Assembly (NCBI RefSeq): GCF_003289965.1
Contig: NZ_QMBQ01000002.1
Location: 806,001 to 870,000, forward strand
DNA from: Mesorhizobium atlanticum
GTDB lineage: Bacteria > Pseudomonadota > Alphaproteobacteria > Rhizobiales > Rhizobiaceae
Direction: 5' to 3'
DNA length: 64,000 nucleotides
Shown one piece after another: positions 43,269 through 52,067 of the stretch (position 1 is its first letter; each line of letters starts with the position of its first letter). The notes under the pieces were generated by a model. The model was not told the DNA's origin. It did no database searches and was given only the letters and a program-made list of their open reading frames with translations. A program made the position numbers and the translations under genes.

Positions 43269-45338
43269 ATGCGCGACCCACGCTACGACATTCTGTTCGA
43301 GCCGATGAAGATCGGTCCGGTGACCGCCAAGAACCGCTTCTATCAGGTTCCGCATTGCAATGGCGGCGGCTACCGCGATCCTTCGGCCGCGGCAGAGATG
43401 CGGCGGATGAAATCCGAAGGCGGATGGGGCGTCATCTTCACCGAGCAGACGGAGATGCACCACACTTCGGAGATCACGCCCTTCATCGAGCTCAGGCTGT
43501 GGGACGACGCCGACATTCCGGCCCTGGCCAAGATGGCGAAAGCCATGCATGAACATGGCGCGCTCGCCGGCATCCAGCTCGCCTATTCCGGCATCAACGG
43601 TCCCAATCTCTACACCAAGGAGGTTCCGCGCGGGCCGTCGGCCCTGCCGATCCGCACCTTCACCAACGATCCGGTGCAGGCTCGCGCCATGGACAAGCAG
43701 GACATACGCGACCTGCGCCGCTGGCACCGCAATGCCTTCAAGCGCGCGAAGCAGGCAGGTTTCGATTTGGTCTGTCTCTACGGCGCGCATGGCTTCGGCA
43801 TCATCCAGCATTTCCTGTCCACCGCCACCAACCAGCGCAGCGACGAATACGGCGGCTCGCTGGAAAACCGTTCGCGGCTGATGCGCGAGCTGATCGAGGA
43901 AGGGCGCGACGCGATCGGTCACACCTGCGGCCTGACGCTCAGGCTGTCGCTGGACGAGATGATCGGCGAGCTTGGCTTCGCCAATTCGGAAGTCCGCGAC
44001 ATGATCGAGATGCACGCCGACCTGCCCGATCTCTGGGATCTCGCCCATGGCGCCTGGGAGGATTGCTCGGGGCCCTCGCGCTTCAAGGAAGAGGCGGCGC
44101 AGGAGAGCCTCGTCTCCGGAATCAAGAAGCTGACCTCGAAGCCGGTCGTCGGCGTCGGCCGCTTCACCTCGCCCGACGTGATGGTGCGGATGATCAAGTC
44201 GGGCACGCTCGACTTCATCGGCTGCGCGCGCCCGTCGATCGCCGATCCCTTTCTGCCGAGGAAGGTCGAGGAGGGCCGCATCGAGGACATCCGCGAATGC
44301 ATCGGCTGCAACATCTGCATCACCGGCGACATGACGATGTCGATCTCGCGCTGCACGCAGAACCCGACCTTCATGGAGGAATGGCGCAAGGGCTGGCACC
44401 CGGAGCGCATGCAGGCCAAGGGCGACAGCGACAGCGTGTTGATCGTCGGCGCCGGGCCCGCCGGGCTGGAAGCTGCCCGCGCGCTCGGCCTGCGCGGCTA
44501 CCAGGTGGCGATAGCGGAAGCCGGCACCGCACTTGGCGGCCGCGTGGCGCGCGAGTGCCAGCTGCCGGGCCTCTCGGCCTGGGGCAGGGTGCGAGACTAT
44601 CGCCAATACCAGCTCAGCCAGATGCCGAATGTCGACATCTATTTCGAAAGCCGGTTGTCGGCGGACGACATCCTGTCCTTCGGCTTCCAGCACGTCGCCA
44701 TTGCGACCGGGTCGACCTGGCGACGCGATGGGGTGGCGCGCGCCCATGTCGTGCCGATGCCGATCGATGCCGCCATGCCGGTCTACACGCCCGACGATCT
44801 GATGGACGGCAAGGTGCCTTCCGGCAATGTCGTGCTGTTCGACGATGACCACTATTACATGGGCGGCGTGCTGGCCGAGCTGATGGCGCGGCAGGGCGCG
44901 AAGGTGACCCTGGTGACGCCGTCGGCCTATGTCTCGGACTGGACCCGCAACACGCTGGAGCAGGGGGCCATCCACCGCCGTCTGGCGGAGCTGGGCGTCG
45001 ATATCGTTCTCAACAGGACCGTCACGAGCATCGTGTCGGGCGGCGTCGTCACGGCCTGCGCCTATACCGGAGCGCGGCAGGAACTGGCGGCCGATGCCAT
45101 CGTTCTCGTCACGTCGCGCAATCAGGACGACGCGGTCTGGCGCGAGCTGAAAGCCCGGGAGAGCGAGTGGGCCGGCAACGGCATCCGTTCGATCAAGGTC
45201 ATCGGCGATGCCGAGGCGCCAGGGCCCATCGCCTGGGCCACCTATGCCGGTCACCGCTTTGCCCGCGAGCTGGACGAAGCCGATATCGGCGATGCCTTGC
45301 CCTTCCGGCGTGAGGTGACGGCGCTGGCGGCTGAATAG
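43269..45338 (+). CDS. Trimethylamine dehydrogenase-like FMN/Fe-S/FAD oxidoreductase
   Basis: 689 residues. The N-terminal old-yellow-enzyme barrel (about 1-375) begins DILFEPMKIGPVTAKNRFYQ and holds NQRSDEYGGSLENRSRLMRE. A [4Fe-4S] motif follows, CIGCNICITGDMTMSISRC (C-x2-C-x2... pattern ending in a fourth Cys). The C-terminal half has the dinucleotide motif SVLIVGAGPAGLEAARALGL. This is the layout of trimethylamine, dimethylamine and histamine dehydrogenases and of DgcA, which demethylate or deaminate amines. Its TAG stop is the first three bases of a truncated intergenic repeat. Confidence 0.9.
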   Translation: MRDPRYDILFEPMKIGPVTAKNRFYQVPHCNGGGYRDPSAAAEMRRMKSEGGWGVIFTEQTEMHHTSEITPFIELRLWDDADIPALAKMAKAMHEHGALAGIQLAYSGINGPNLYTKEVPRGPSALPIRTFTNDPVQARAMDKQDIRDLRRWHRNAFKRAKQAGFDLVCLYGAHGFGIIQHFLSTATNQRSDEYGGSLENRSRLMRELIEEGRDAIGHTCGLTLRLSLDEMIGELGFANSEVRDMIEMHADLPDLWDLAHGAWEDCSGPSRFKEEAAQESLVSGIKKLTSKPVVGVGRFTSPDVMVRMIKSGTLDFIGCARPSIADPFLPRKVEEGRIEDIRECIGCNICITGDMTMSISRCTQNPTFMEEWRKGWHPERMQAKGDSDSVLIVGAGPAGLEAARALGLRGYQVAIAEAGTALGGRVARECQLPGLSAWGRVRDYRQYQLSQMPNVDIYFESRLSADDILSFGFQHVAIATGSTWRRDGVARAHVVPMPIDAAMPVYTPDDLMDGKVPSGNVVLFDDDHYYMGGVLAELMARQGAKVTLVTPSAYVSDWTRNTLEQGAIHRRLAELGVDIVLNRTVTSIVSGGVVTACAYTGARQELAADAIVLVTSRNQDDAVWRELKARESEWAGNGIRSIKVIGDAEAPGPIAWATYAGHRFARELDEADIGDALPFRREVTALAAE

Positions 45339-45402
45339 GGCGGTTCACCGCGTCACGGGCACGCGAACCGCTCTCTTTGTTTTTGCGCAACTCCGGCCGC
45401 CA
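45336..45402. repeat. Rhizobiales-type palindromic intergenic repeat, copy C (truncated)
   Basis: TAGGGCGGTTCACCGCGTCA through CTCTCTTTGTTTTTGCGCAA and CTCCGGCCG follows copies A and B, then the similarity stops near 45402. Only the first hairpin and the spacer remain. The TAG at its left edge is the stop codon of the TMADH-like gene. Confidence 0.7.
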
Positions 45403-45422
45403 GCGATCTCCGATTGGTCGCC

Positions 45423-46481
45423 TCAATCACACGTAGCCGCAGCCTTGAGCGCCTCGGCACGGGAAGACGCGGGCAAATTTCCGATCCGTCGAACAGAGGC
45501 GTAGAACTTCGGATAGTCGCCTGAGCACAGGTCGAACAAGCGAAGAAACGCCGGGACCTGTTCGCCGTAGACGGCAGTGGCGGCGAGCTTCGCGTTGTTG
45601 ATCGGGCTGTCGAACCAGGCGTCGTATCCCCGGTATCCGGCCCAGCGCTTGTCGCGCATCTGCCGGTAGCGCGCCCGCAGCCTGTCGATCGTAGCGACCT
45701 TGGCGGCCGCCATCTGCGCCGGGGTGCGGGGACTTCCATAGACCTGTTTCAGTTCGTCCCGGGTCTTCGAGATCAGTCCGAGAAAATCCGCCTTGCGCTT
45801 GCGATCGGCTTCGTAGCTGCGCAATCCGGCGCGGTTGCCGGTGGCGCGCAGCCATTTCCTCGTGCCGGTGGTTTCGACGGCAACCGCGAAGGCCTCGTTG
45901 AACGCGGAGTCGCCGTTCACATAGACTTTCTGATGCGCCAGCTCATGGAAGACAAGGCTGGCGAGATAGGTGTCGTTCTGGCGCAGCATGGTGCTGAGCA
46001 GCGGGTCGCTGAACCAGCCCAGCGTGGAATAGGCCGTGATGCCTGTCACATAGACGTCCAGCCCTTGCCGCTGCAGCGCGGTGGCATTTTCGAGCGCGTC
46101 CTTGCGCGAAAAGTAACCCTTGTAGGGAACGCAGCCGAACACCGGAAAGCACCATGTTATCGGCGCGAGCGAGAATTGCGGCGCGGCAAAGACCGCCAAG
46201 GTCACATCGTTGCGGCCGACGTCGACATAGCTGCGGTAGCTGCTGTTGTCGGGCAGCGCCAGTTCTTCCGTGGCAAAGCGGCGGATGGCGCTGGCCGACG
46301 TCAGCTTGGCGCGCAATGGCGCCGGCGTCGATGGATCACGGATCAGCTTCGCGACATTCTTGCGCGCCGCCATGATCTGCACATGGCCCTCCAAAGACTG
46401 CGCATAGTAGGAAATGCTGGTGCATCCGGTCACGCCGGACGCCATGATCGCAGCGGCAAGCCATCGAAAAACGCGCTTCAA
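45423..46481 (-). CDS. Putative zinc aminopeptidase lipoprotein (PF10023)
   Basis: 352 residues, with TTG as the most likely start codon (46479-46481). The N-terminal MKRVFRWLAAAIMASGVTGC ends in a lipobox-like VTGC, so the protein is probably an outer-membrane or periplasmic lipoprotein. The zinc motif is LVFHELAHQKVYVNGDSAFN (HExxH and a downstream Glu in NEAFA). The pattern AYSTLGWFSDPLLSTML belongs to the putative aminopeptidase family PF10023. It has GGTGAG upstream and no close partner. Confidence 0.88.
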   Translation of the reverse strand: MKRVFRWLAAAIMASGVTGCTSISYYAQSLEGHVQIMAARKNVAKLIRDPSTPAPLRAKLTSASAIRRFATEELALPDNSSYRSYVDVGRNDVTLAVFAAPQFSLAPITWCFPVFGCVPYKGYFSRKDALENATALQRQGLDVYVTGITAYSTLGWFSDPLLSTMLRQNDTYLASLVFHELAHQKVYVNGDSAFNEAFAVAVETTGTRKWLRATGNRAGLRSYEADRKRKADFLGLISKTRDELKQVYGSPRTPAQMAAAKVATIDRLRARYRQMRDKRWAGYRGYDAWFDSPINNAKLAATAVYGEQVPAFLRLFDLCSGDYPKFYASVRRIGNLPASSRAEALKAAATCD

Positions 46482-46698
46482 AGCTTGCTCACCGCCTGCT
46501 CATCTCCTCGGGAGCGAATGTCTCCCCCCTTGATCCCGAGTCTGAAACAGGCGCGCCTGTTTTCGTCAAGACCTGGAGCGGGCGGCAGCGCGGCGTGGCA
46601 TCGCAAAATGATGCGTCCGATCATTGTCCGATCAATCGGCGGCATCGGGAGACATCGCGCCGATAACGGACCCGCAACGACAAAACCGGCCGGTCCCG
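46482..46698. other. Intergenic region, nothing recognised
   Basis: 217 bp between two leftward genes. It must hold the promoter of the aminopeptidase gene and the end of the SABATH operon; no clear terminator was found. Confidence 0.4.
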
Positions 46699-47805
46699 TC
46701 AAGACTTGACGATTTCCGTCACGCAGTGGACGTAGTCCATGCGATGGCCTTCGGGAGCCCGTGCGACGTCGGCTTCATAGGCGCCGTAGAAATCGTCGAT
46801 GATCGCGGAGCGTTCGCTTGGTGGTCGCGAGGGATCGAGCGCGTTGGCGAAAACGGTCTCGGACCAGGAGCGCAGAGTCGGCACATACGCTCTGGCGAAA
46901 TCCTGCGCATTGCGGTGGGTGCGGAAGGCTTCGGCATAGGGGCAAGGCGTCACCATGGTGAACATCGTCTCCAGCCTAAGTCCGGCTTGCGACACCAGCG
47001 AAGCGGGATCGCGGAAAGGCGCGGCAAACTCCTCAGGTGTCTTGTAGAACTGCTGGAACGTCGCGTTGACGTATTCCGTCTCGTTGATCCGCCCAGCCCG
47101 CAGCAGGTCGCGCCAATGGCGCGCGAAGCTGTCGAACATGTCGGTGCCCGTCGTATGTCCGAGATAGCGGCCATCCTCGTCGACGCAGAAATTGGCCAGC
47201 GCAAGCCGCCCGCCCGATCGCAATTCGCGCGCCCTGGCAAGCAGGATCGTCTCCCAGTCGCGCAGCGCCTGCGCACGGAACTGCTCGCGCTCGGCATTGC
47301 TTGCACCGACTGCCTGGACGTGATCGGCGATCATGCACGGCCGCTTGCTGATCCAGTGCATCGCCGTCGCGGAGAAGCCGAACGAGAGCGAATCGTCCGG
47401 CAGGATCTGTCGATAGAAGCTGGTGCCGCTGCCGAAGATGTAGAGGCCGGGCGTCTCGGCCAGCGGGACGTCCGTGGAGGTTCCCAGCAGTCCCTGGCTC
47501 AGCCGGAATAGAGTCGAGAAATCATTATGGGGCAGGTCGGTGTAGGTGATCGTTATCGCTCGGTCCGGTTCCGCCTCCCGAACGGCGCCGACCAGCCGCC
47601 GCATCATATCCATCGAAGTGCCCCCATCGGCGGCGCCGAAATCGGCGATCGCGAAGGGCAGGCCGTCGGCCAGTCGGGGCATCCTGGCGACAGCCTCGAC
47701 GACGAGATCGCCGACCTTGTCGATGACGTATTTGGCGCCGACGGTGTTGGCCGAATAATAACCCGCCCCGCGCATGGCGATCTTCTGGCCGTCGGCTGCG
47801 CTCAT
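46699..47805 (-). CDS. SABATH-family SAM-dependent carboxyl methyltransferase
   Basis: 368 residues matching the plant SABATH (Methyltransf_7, PF03492) family throughout: GAGYYSANTVGAKYVIDKV for the N-terminal SAM/substrate loop, FAIADFGAADGGTSMDMM for motif I, ITITYTDLPHNDFSTLF for motif II (plant LNDLPGNDFN), GSGTSFYRQILPDDSLSFGF and SATAMHWISKRP for the substrate pocket, and LRSGGRLALANF. Plant members methylate the carboxyl of salicylate, jasmonate, indole-acetate and benzoate. Bacterial members are scarce. It is the last gene of a leftward operon (15 bp after the DUF3726 gene), so the substrate should come from that pathway. Confidence 0.85.
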   Translation of the reverse strand: MSAADGQKIAMRGAGYYSANTVGAKYVIDKVGDLVVEAVARMPRLADGLPFAIADFGAADGGTSMDMMRRLVGAVREAEPDRAITITYTDLPHNDFSTLFRLSQGLLGTSTDVPLAETPGLYIFGSGTSFYRQILPDDSLSFGFSATAMHWISKRPCMIADHVQAVGASNAEREQFRAQALRDWETILLARARELRSGGRLALANFCVDEDGRYLGHTTGTDMFDSFARHWRDLLRAGRINETEYVNATFQQFYKTPEEFAAPFRDPASLVSQAGLRLETMFTMVTPCPYAEAFRTHRNAQDFARAYVPTLRSWSETVFANALDPSRPPSERSAIIDDFYGAYEADVARAPEGHRMDYVHCVTEIVKS

Positions 47806-47820
47806 TTTCTTTTCCCCTTG

Positions 47821-48399
47821 TTATTCATCGTCCACACGGCCGCCGCCGGCGCCGCGCGCACGCGACCTTTCGCTTTCCGGCACATAGGTCCTGGCGGCGA
47901 AGGAATTGAGCGCCGCAAGCGTTGGCTCGTCGATCGCGCCGCGCCGCCTTGTTGCCGGCAGCTCGGTTTCGGCGCGGCGTTCGATGACGACATCGGCGCG
48001 CGTCGCCGGCCCCACGGGCCGCGCCACGCCCATCACCGAGCGGCGCAGCATGGCGTCGAGCCAGATCGGCAGGCCGACATCAAGGATCGCCAGCGGCATA
48101 GCGTGCGCTGGAAGCGGTTCATCGAGCAGCAGAGCCGCGGTTCGGATCGGACAGAGCGGCCTTCCGGTGCGCTGGTCGACCTCGCCGCTCCGCCAGCGCG
48201 CCGCGCGGGCAGCATCGGGCAGCTCGAAGGATTGCGCGTGTTCGGCAAGGCTCAGCATGGCCAGGCCCCAATTGTCGGCTTCGACCGCGATCCGGCGCGC
48301 CGCGCGGCCGATATCCTCGGCCAATCCCCATGAAAATCCGGCGCCCCGCGCCGCCTTGGCGCACAGTGTTTCCACCTCGTTGAGCGAAAGGTCGATCAC
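47821..48399 (-). CDS. DUF3726 family protein
   Basis: 192 residues with a GTG start whose GTGA overlaps the stop of the preceding gene by 4 bp. The start MIDLSLNEVETLCAKAARGA and GFSWGLAEDIGRAARRIAVE is the mark of DUF3726, a family without assigned function. No membrane segment, signal peptide or metal motif is seen. The tight coupling to the 549-residue protein suggests that the two form a complex. The C-terminal 25 residues are Arg/Gly rich. Confidence 0.82.
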   Translation of the reverse strand: MIDLSLNEVETLCAKAARGAGFSWGLAEDIGRAARRIAVEADNWGLAMLSLAEHAQSFELPDAARAARWRSGEVDQRTGRPLCPIRTAALLLDEPLPAHAMPLAILDVGLPIWLDAMLRRSVMGVARPVGPATRADVVIERRAETELPATRRRGAIDEPTLAALNSFAARTYVPESERSRARGAGGGRVDDE

Positions 48400-50045
48400 G
48401 CGGGCTCCCCTGCCATCGTGGCGACATCCTCGATCAGCGGCTCGCCGCTGAACAGCGCGATGCGCAGCCAGCGGTCGGAGCGCGGATCGAAGCTGCGCGC
48501 GCCGAAGAACGCCAGCTTGGCGCGCAATATGTCGACGGGCCGCAATTCGGCGCCGATCATATTGTCGTGGATCTCCGCATAGGGAAACTTCGCGACGATC
48601 TGGGCGCGTCGCACCGCATGGCGCCATTCCGGCCGGCGCAGCAGGAAATCGGCGACACTGGCCGAGGACGGCTCCTGAGCCAGCGCGGCCGCCAGGCCGA
48701 GCGCGTCGCGCGCGGTGGCCAAAGGCTGTTCGAGCTCGGCGCCGTCCTCCTCGAAGCGCTCGCCAAGCCTAGGCTCGAGCTTTTCCGCCGAGACATACCA
48801 GAAGCGCGCATTGGCGGCCGGGTGGGCGAAGTCGATATCCGCCGCCCAGGAATAGCAGTCGAGGAGCGCGTGGCGCAGCGAGCCGCAGTTCATGCCGCCG
48901 TCGACGGTATGGCCCGGCGTCTCGTCGGCCTTCATCGTGTCGCCGAGTTCGTCGATCAAGGCGCCATGCGGTTCGAGGATAAGGGAGACGCAGGCTTCCT
49001 GTGCCTCCAGCGAGAAGTGATCTTCAGCGAAGCGATAGAGCGCATCCCATGGGCGCGGCTTCGCCAGAAGCTGATCGAGACTTTCCGTCAGCGTGTCGAG
49101 ATCGTCGGCAAGCAGCCGGGTCGCGGCGGCCTGGCGGCTGTCGTCGCTGTGCCAGCGGGCGACGCGTCGGCGCAGATCGGTCAGCGCGTTCGAGAAGGCG
49201 TCTCGTTCCGCCTCGCCGGCCTGTGGTTCGGCGCGCACCCGCGCCAGCGCGGTTTCGCGGGCCAGGAACCAGCTATGCGTCAGGAGCGGATGGCGCACGA
49301 GGAAGGGCGCCATGCCGAGCCCCGTCGCATTGCCCACCCCGAGCGCCCGGCGCAAATCCGGCGCCAGCCTTGCCGCGCCGGCCGGATTGCGGCAATGGGC
49401 GATATGATCAACAAGATCGAGGGTGAAGGACCGGATCAGCCAGACGGTGAGCATTTCGGCCTGGAAGGATCCGGCAAGCTCCGGACGCGCGGCGATCTCG
49501 TCGCGATCGGCGATGCCGAACTTGCCGTTGCCGTAGACCGCCGTGGTGCGAAGCAGATAGCCGACGCCGAGCAGTTGCTCCTCATCCGGCTGTTGTCCCT
49601 GCGCCAGCGCCGTGGCGACGTCCTCAAAGAGCCTGACACTCTTGTTCGCGCGCGCCAGCACCAGTTCGCGGCTGGTGTAGCGGCCCGCCTCCTGCAGCGG
49701 CGCATTTGCCTCCAGCCGGGCGATGTCGGCGGCGTCCGGCAAGCCGTCGTAGAGCACGTAGCTCGTGTCCCAGGCCTGCGCGATCACCCGGTCCGAGCGC
49801 TTCTCGTCGTCGAGCGGCGTCGAGAACGCCACCAGGCTGTAGGTCCTCGCCGGCGTCTCGACCGCATAGACCACGCGCCCGAACCCATGGTCGTCCAGGT
49901 CGAACAGGTGCTTGCGGACACGCCATCTCTCCCTGGTGGCGCGGCGGATCAACTGGCGTAGGAAGCTGAGCCGCGTCGGATGCGCCGCGCCAAGCCGCTG
50001 CAGGCGCATGACGACCTCCGGCGGGCGCAGCGCGATCGCCGTCAT
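48396..50045 (-). CDS. Unrecognised conserved protein, 549 aa
   Basis: I cannot assign this soluble-looking 549-residue protein to any family. It has no signal peptide, membrane helix or nucleotide-binding motif. Stretches that look like folded core are FDLDDHGFGRVVYAVETPAR, TYSLVAFSTPLDDEKRSDRV, YGNGKFGIADRDEIAARPEL, GLGMAPFLVRHPLLTHSWFL, and DGGMNCGSLRHALLDCYSWA with FAHPAANARFWYVS after it; the Cys, His and Asp there could form an active site. ATG 50045 overlaps the Ldh-type stop by 4 bp (ATGA), and its own stop overlaps the DUF3726 start by 4 bp. It is central to the operon and may be its signature enzyme. Confidence 0.85.
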   Translation of the reverse strand: MTAIALRPPEVVMRLQRLGAAHPTRLSFLRQLIRRATRERWRVRKHLFDLDDHGFGRVVYAVETPARTYSLVAFSTPLDDEKRSDRVIAQAWDTSYVLYDGLPDAADIARLEANAPLQEAGRYTSRELVLARANKSVRLFEDVATALAQGQQPDEEQLLGVGYLLRTTAVYGNGKFGIADRDEIAARPELAGSFQAEMLTVWLIRSFTLDLVDHIAHCRNPAGAARLAPDLRRALGVGNATGLGMAPFLVRHPLLTHSWFLARETALARVRAEPQAGEAERDAFSNALTDLRRRVARWHSDDSRQAAATRLLADDLDTLTESLDQLLAKPRPWDALYRFAEDHFSLEAQEACVSLILEPHGALIDELGDTMKADETPGHTVDGGMNCGSLRHALLDCYSWAADIDFAHPAANARFWYVSAEKLEPRLGERFEEDGAELEQPLATARDALGLAAALAQEPSSASVADFLLRRPEWRHAVRRAQIVAKFPYAEIHDNMIGAELRPVDILRAKLAFFGARSFDPRSDRWLRIALFSGEPLIEDVATMAGEPA

Positions 50046-51043
50046 GCGGCGGTCCCGGAAAGTTTTTCCAGCGTGGCGAGCGTCTCGGCAGCCACCTCGA
50101 TGCCTTGGACATTGTTCTCGCGCGCGCCGAAACGCCTTGTGCCCGGGAGCCTCGCCTCGCCGATGAAGGCGCCGGCGACGGTTTCCAGATTGCCCGCAAA
50201 CAGCCCACCCGACGTGGCGTCGGGCGAGACCGCCAGGAAGAACTGGCCGGTTCCGGGTGGCCCTCCGGTCGTGCCGGAGAACGGGCTCGCGACAAGTCCT
50301 GGATTCGCCCCTGTCAGGCATGCGGCAAAGACCTCCACCAAAAGCGCCGCCCCGACGCCCTTGTAGCCGCCCGCCGGCGCCATGGTGCCCTTCAACGCTT
50401 CGCCGGCATCGGTGGTCGTCTCGCCGCTCGCGTCGAAAGCCCAGCCGGGCGGGATCGGCTCGCCGGCGCGGGCGCGCTTGATGACCTCGCTCTTGGCGAC
50501 GACGCTTGCGCTCTGATCGATGACGAAGCGCGCGCCGCCCTGTCCATCCGGGACCGCGAGCGACCAGGGATTGGTGCCCACGGCCGCCTTGCCGCCGCCC
50601 CAGGGCGCGATCGAGGCCGGCGCGTTGGTGAAACCCAGCCCGACCAGGCCGGCCTGGGCGATCCGCTCGGTATGATAGCCCAACGCCCCGCAATTGTAGG
50701 AATTGCGGATGGCGAGCGCTGCCACGCCTTGCGAGCGGGCCGCTTCGATCAGCGGCGGCAGGCCGGCGGCGATGGCCGCATGGGCAAAGCCGTTGCCGGC
50801 ATCGACGGCGACAACGGCCGGCGCCGGCCGGGTCAGGCGCGGCTCGGCCAGTCCCAGCACTTTGCCGCAGGTCAAGTGCTCGCAATAGGTCGGCAGATAC
50901 ATCAGCCCGTGCGACTTCAATCCGTCGCGTTCCGCCGCCGCGATGGCTGCAGCCAGCGCCTCGGCCTGCCGCTCGCTTGCGCCATGCCGCGTCAGTGCTT
51001 CCCGGGCGAGCGTTTCGATGCGGGCTTGCGTCAGGCGTGTCAT
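50042..51043 (-). CDS. Ldh family NAD(P)-dependent oxidoreductase
   Basis: 333 residues of the malate/L-lactate/delta1-piperideine-2-carboxylate reductase family (Ldh_2, PF02615). Marks are RDGLKSHGLMYLPTYCEHL (catalytic His region), VVAVDAGNGFAHAAI, ALAIRNSYNCGALGYHTERI and AAVGTNPWSLAVP. Members reduce 2-oxo acids or cyclic imino acids. The ATG at 51043 is preferred over the TTG and GTG codons just before it. It follows the LysR gene after 15 bp and overlaps the 549-residue protein gene by 4 bp. Confidence 0.92.
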   Translation of the reverse strand: MTRLTQARIETLAREALTRHGASERQAEALAAAIAAAERDGLKSHGLMYLPTYCEHLTCGKVLGLAEPRLTRPAPAVVAVDAGNGFAHAAIAAGLPPLIEAARSQGVAALAIRNSYNCGALGYHTERIAQAGLVGLGFTNAPASIAPWGGGKAAVGTNPWSLAVPDGQGGARFVIDQSASVVAKSEVIKRARAGEPIPPGWAFDASGETTTDAGEALKGTMAPAGGYKGVGAALLVEVFAACLTGANPGLVASPFSGTTGGPPGTGQFFLAVSPDATSGGLFAGNLETVAGAFIGEARLPGTRRFGARENNVQGIEVAAETLATLEKLSGTAA

Positions 51044-51058
51044 CCGGTCAACCACCAA

Positions 51059-51967
51059 TCATGCCGCGGCATAGCCGAACTCTCCCTCGCTCGTCTGGGT
51101 CTGCTGGCGAATGCATTCGATGAAGCGCAGCGACGCGGGCTGCAGGTTCCGGCCTTCCTTGGCGATCCAGCCGACCGTCCGGCTCGAGCGTGGATCGGCA
51201 AGCGGAACGAAGCGCACGGCATGGCCGCACTTCCAGCGGCAGAGCCGGGGCAGGATGGTGACGCCCAGCCCGGCCTCCACCATCGCCAGATTGGAGCTCA
51301 CATTGGTCGCGGTGAGCTTCGAGCCGGCGGCAAGCGCCTCGATCTCGGCAAGCCCGAGTGCTTCGGCCGCGCCATTGCGGATGAAGTTCTCGCCTTCCAG
51401 CTGCGCCCATTTCAACGGACGCTTCGATTTCGCCAGCGGATGGTCGACCGGACAGACGAAATCGAGCGGCTCGTGGAACAGCGGCTCGAAACTGAGCTGC
51501 GGTCGCCTGGCGGCAAGCACGCAGAGGCCCACCTCCACCATGCCGTTTTCGACCGCCTCAACGATAGCACTGGAATCGCTGTCGCGGACGTGGATGTCGA
51601 ACCGGCTGCCCTCGGCGCGAAGCTGGGCGATCGCGCGCGGCAGCAGGGTCACCGCGACCGAAGGAACGCTTGCCACGTCGCAGCGGCCCTTCCGGTCCGC
51701 GGCGTAGCTGGTCATCGCCAGACAGGCGCGATCGTAGTGCGCGATCATGGCGCGCGCCTCGTCGAGCACGATGCGGCCGACCGGCGAAAGCGCGCCCTTG
51801 CGCTCGCTCTCGAACAGTGGGGCGCCGATATCGTCTTCCAGTTGCTTCAGGGTCATCGACACGGCTGAGGGCGTTCGGCCGATCTGATCGGCGGCGGCGC
51901 GCACGCCGCCGGTCTCGCAGACCGCGACGAAGCTGCGCATGCCTGTCAGGCTGATGGTTTTGGTCAC
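51059..51967 (-). CDS. LysR family transcriptional regulator (SABATH operon)
   Basis: 302 residues. Winged helix: ISLTGMRSFVAVCETGGVRA, AADQIGRTPSAVSMTLKQLE. Effector domain: GRCDVASVPSVAVTLLPRAI and VENGMVEVGLCVLAARRPQL. It is the first gene of the leftward unit that continues with the Ldh, 549-residue, DUF3726 and SABATH genes, and is divergent from an aldehyde dehydrogenase gene. Two direct repeats in the 100-bp divergent region are its probable binding sites, so it likely controls both directions. Confidence 0.93.
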   Translation of the reverse strand: MTKTISLTGMRSFVAVCETGGVRAAADQIGRTPSAVSMTLKQLEDDIGAPLFESERKGALSPVGRIVLDEARAMIAHYDRACLAMTSYAADRKGRCDVASVPSVAVTLLPRAIAQLRAEGSRFDIHVRDSDSSAIVEAVENGMVEVGLCVLAARRPQLSFEPLFHEPLDFVCPVDHPLAKSKRPLKWAQLEGENFIRNGAAEALGLAEIEALAAGSKLTATNVSSNLAMVEAGLGVTILPRLCRWKCGHAVRFVPLADPRSSRTVGWIAKEGRNLQPASLRFIECIRQQTQTSEGEFGYAAA

Positions 51968-51970
51968 TGT

Positions 51971-52015
51971 TAAGCTTGCCTGAACATTTGTGCCAAAAAT
52001 TGAGCTTGATTGAAG
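51971..52015. promoter_or_regulatory. 30-bp-spaced direct repeats in divergent LysR/ALDH promoter
   Basis: TAAGCTTGCCTGAAC (51971-51985) and TGAGCTTGATTGAAG (52001-52015) match in 11 of 15 positions at exactly 30 bp spacing, about three helical turns. Position and phasing fit LysR binding. Confidence 0.6.
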
Positions 52016-52067
52016 TTCACAGCATTGGTTAGGTCGTTGTCAACCGAATTGATGCAGGTCGAACACG

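Noticed and set aside
43266..45254. A 662-codon minus-strand frame
   Set aside because: Antisense shadow of the TMADH-like gene, which has clear FMN, Fe-S and FAD motifs.
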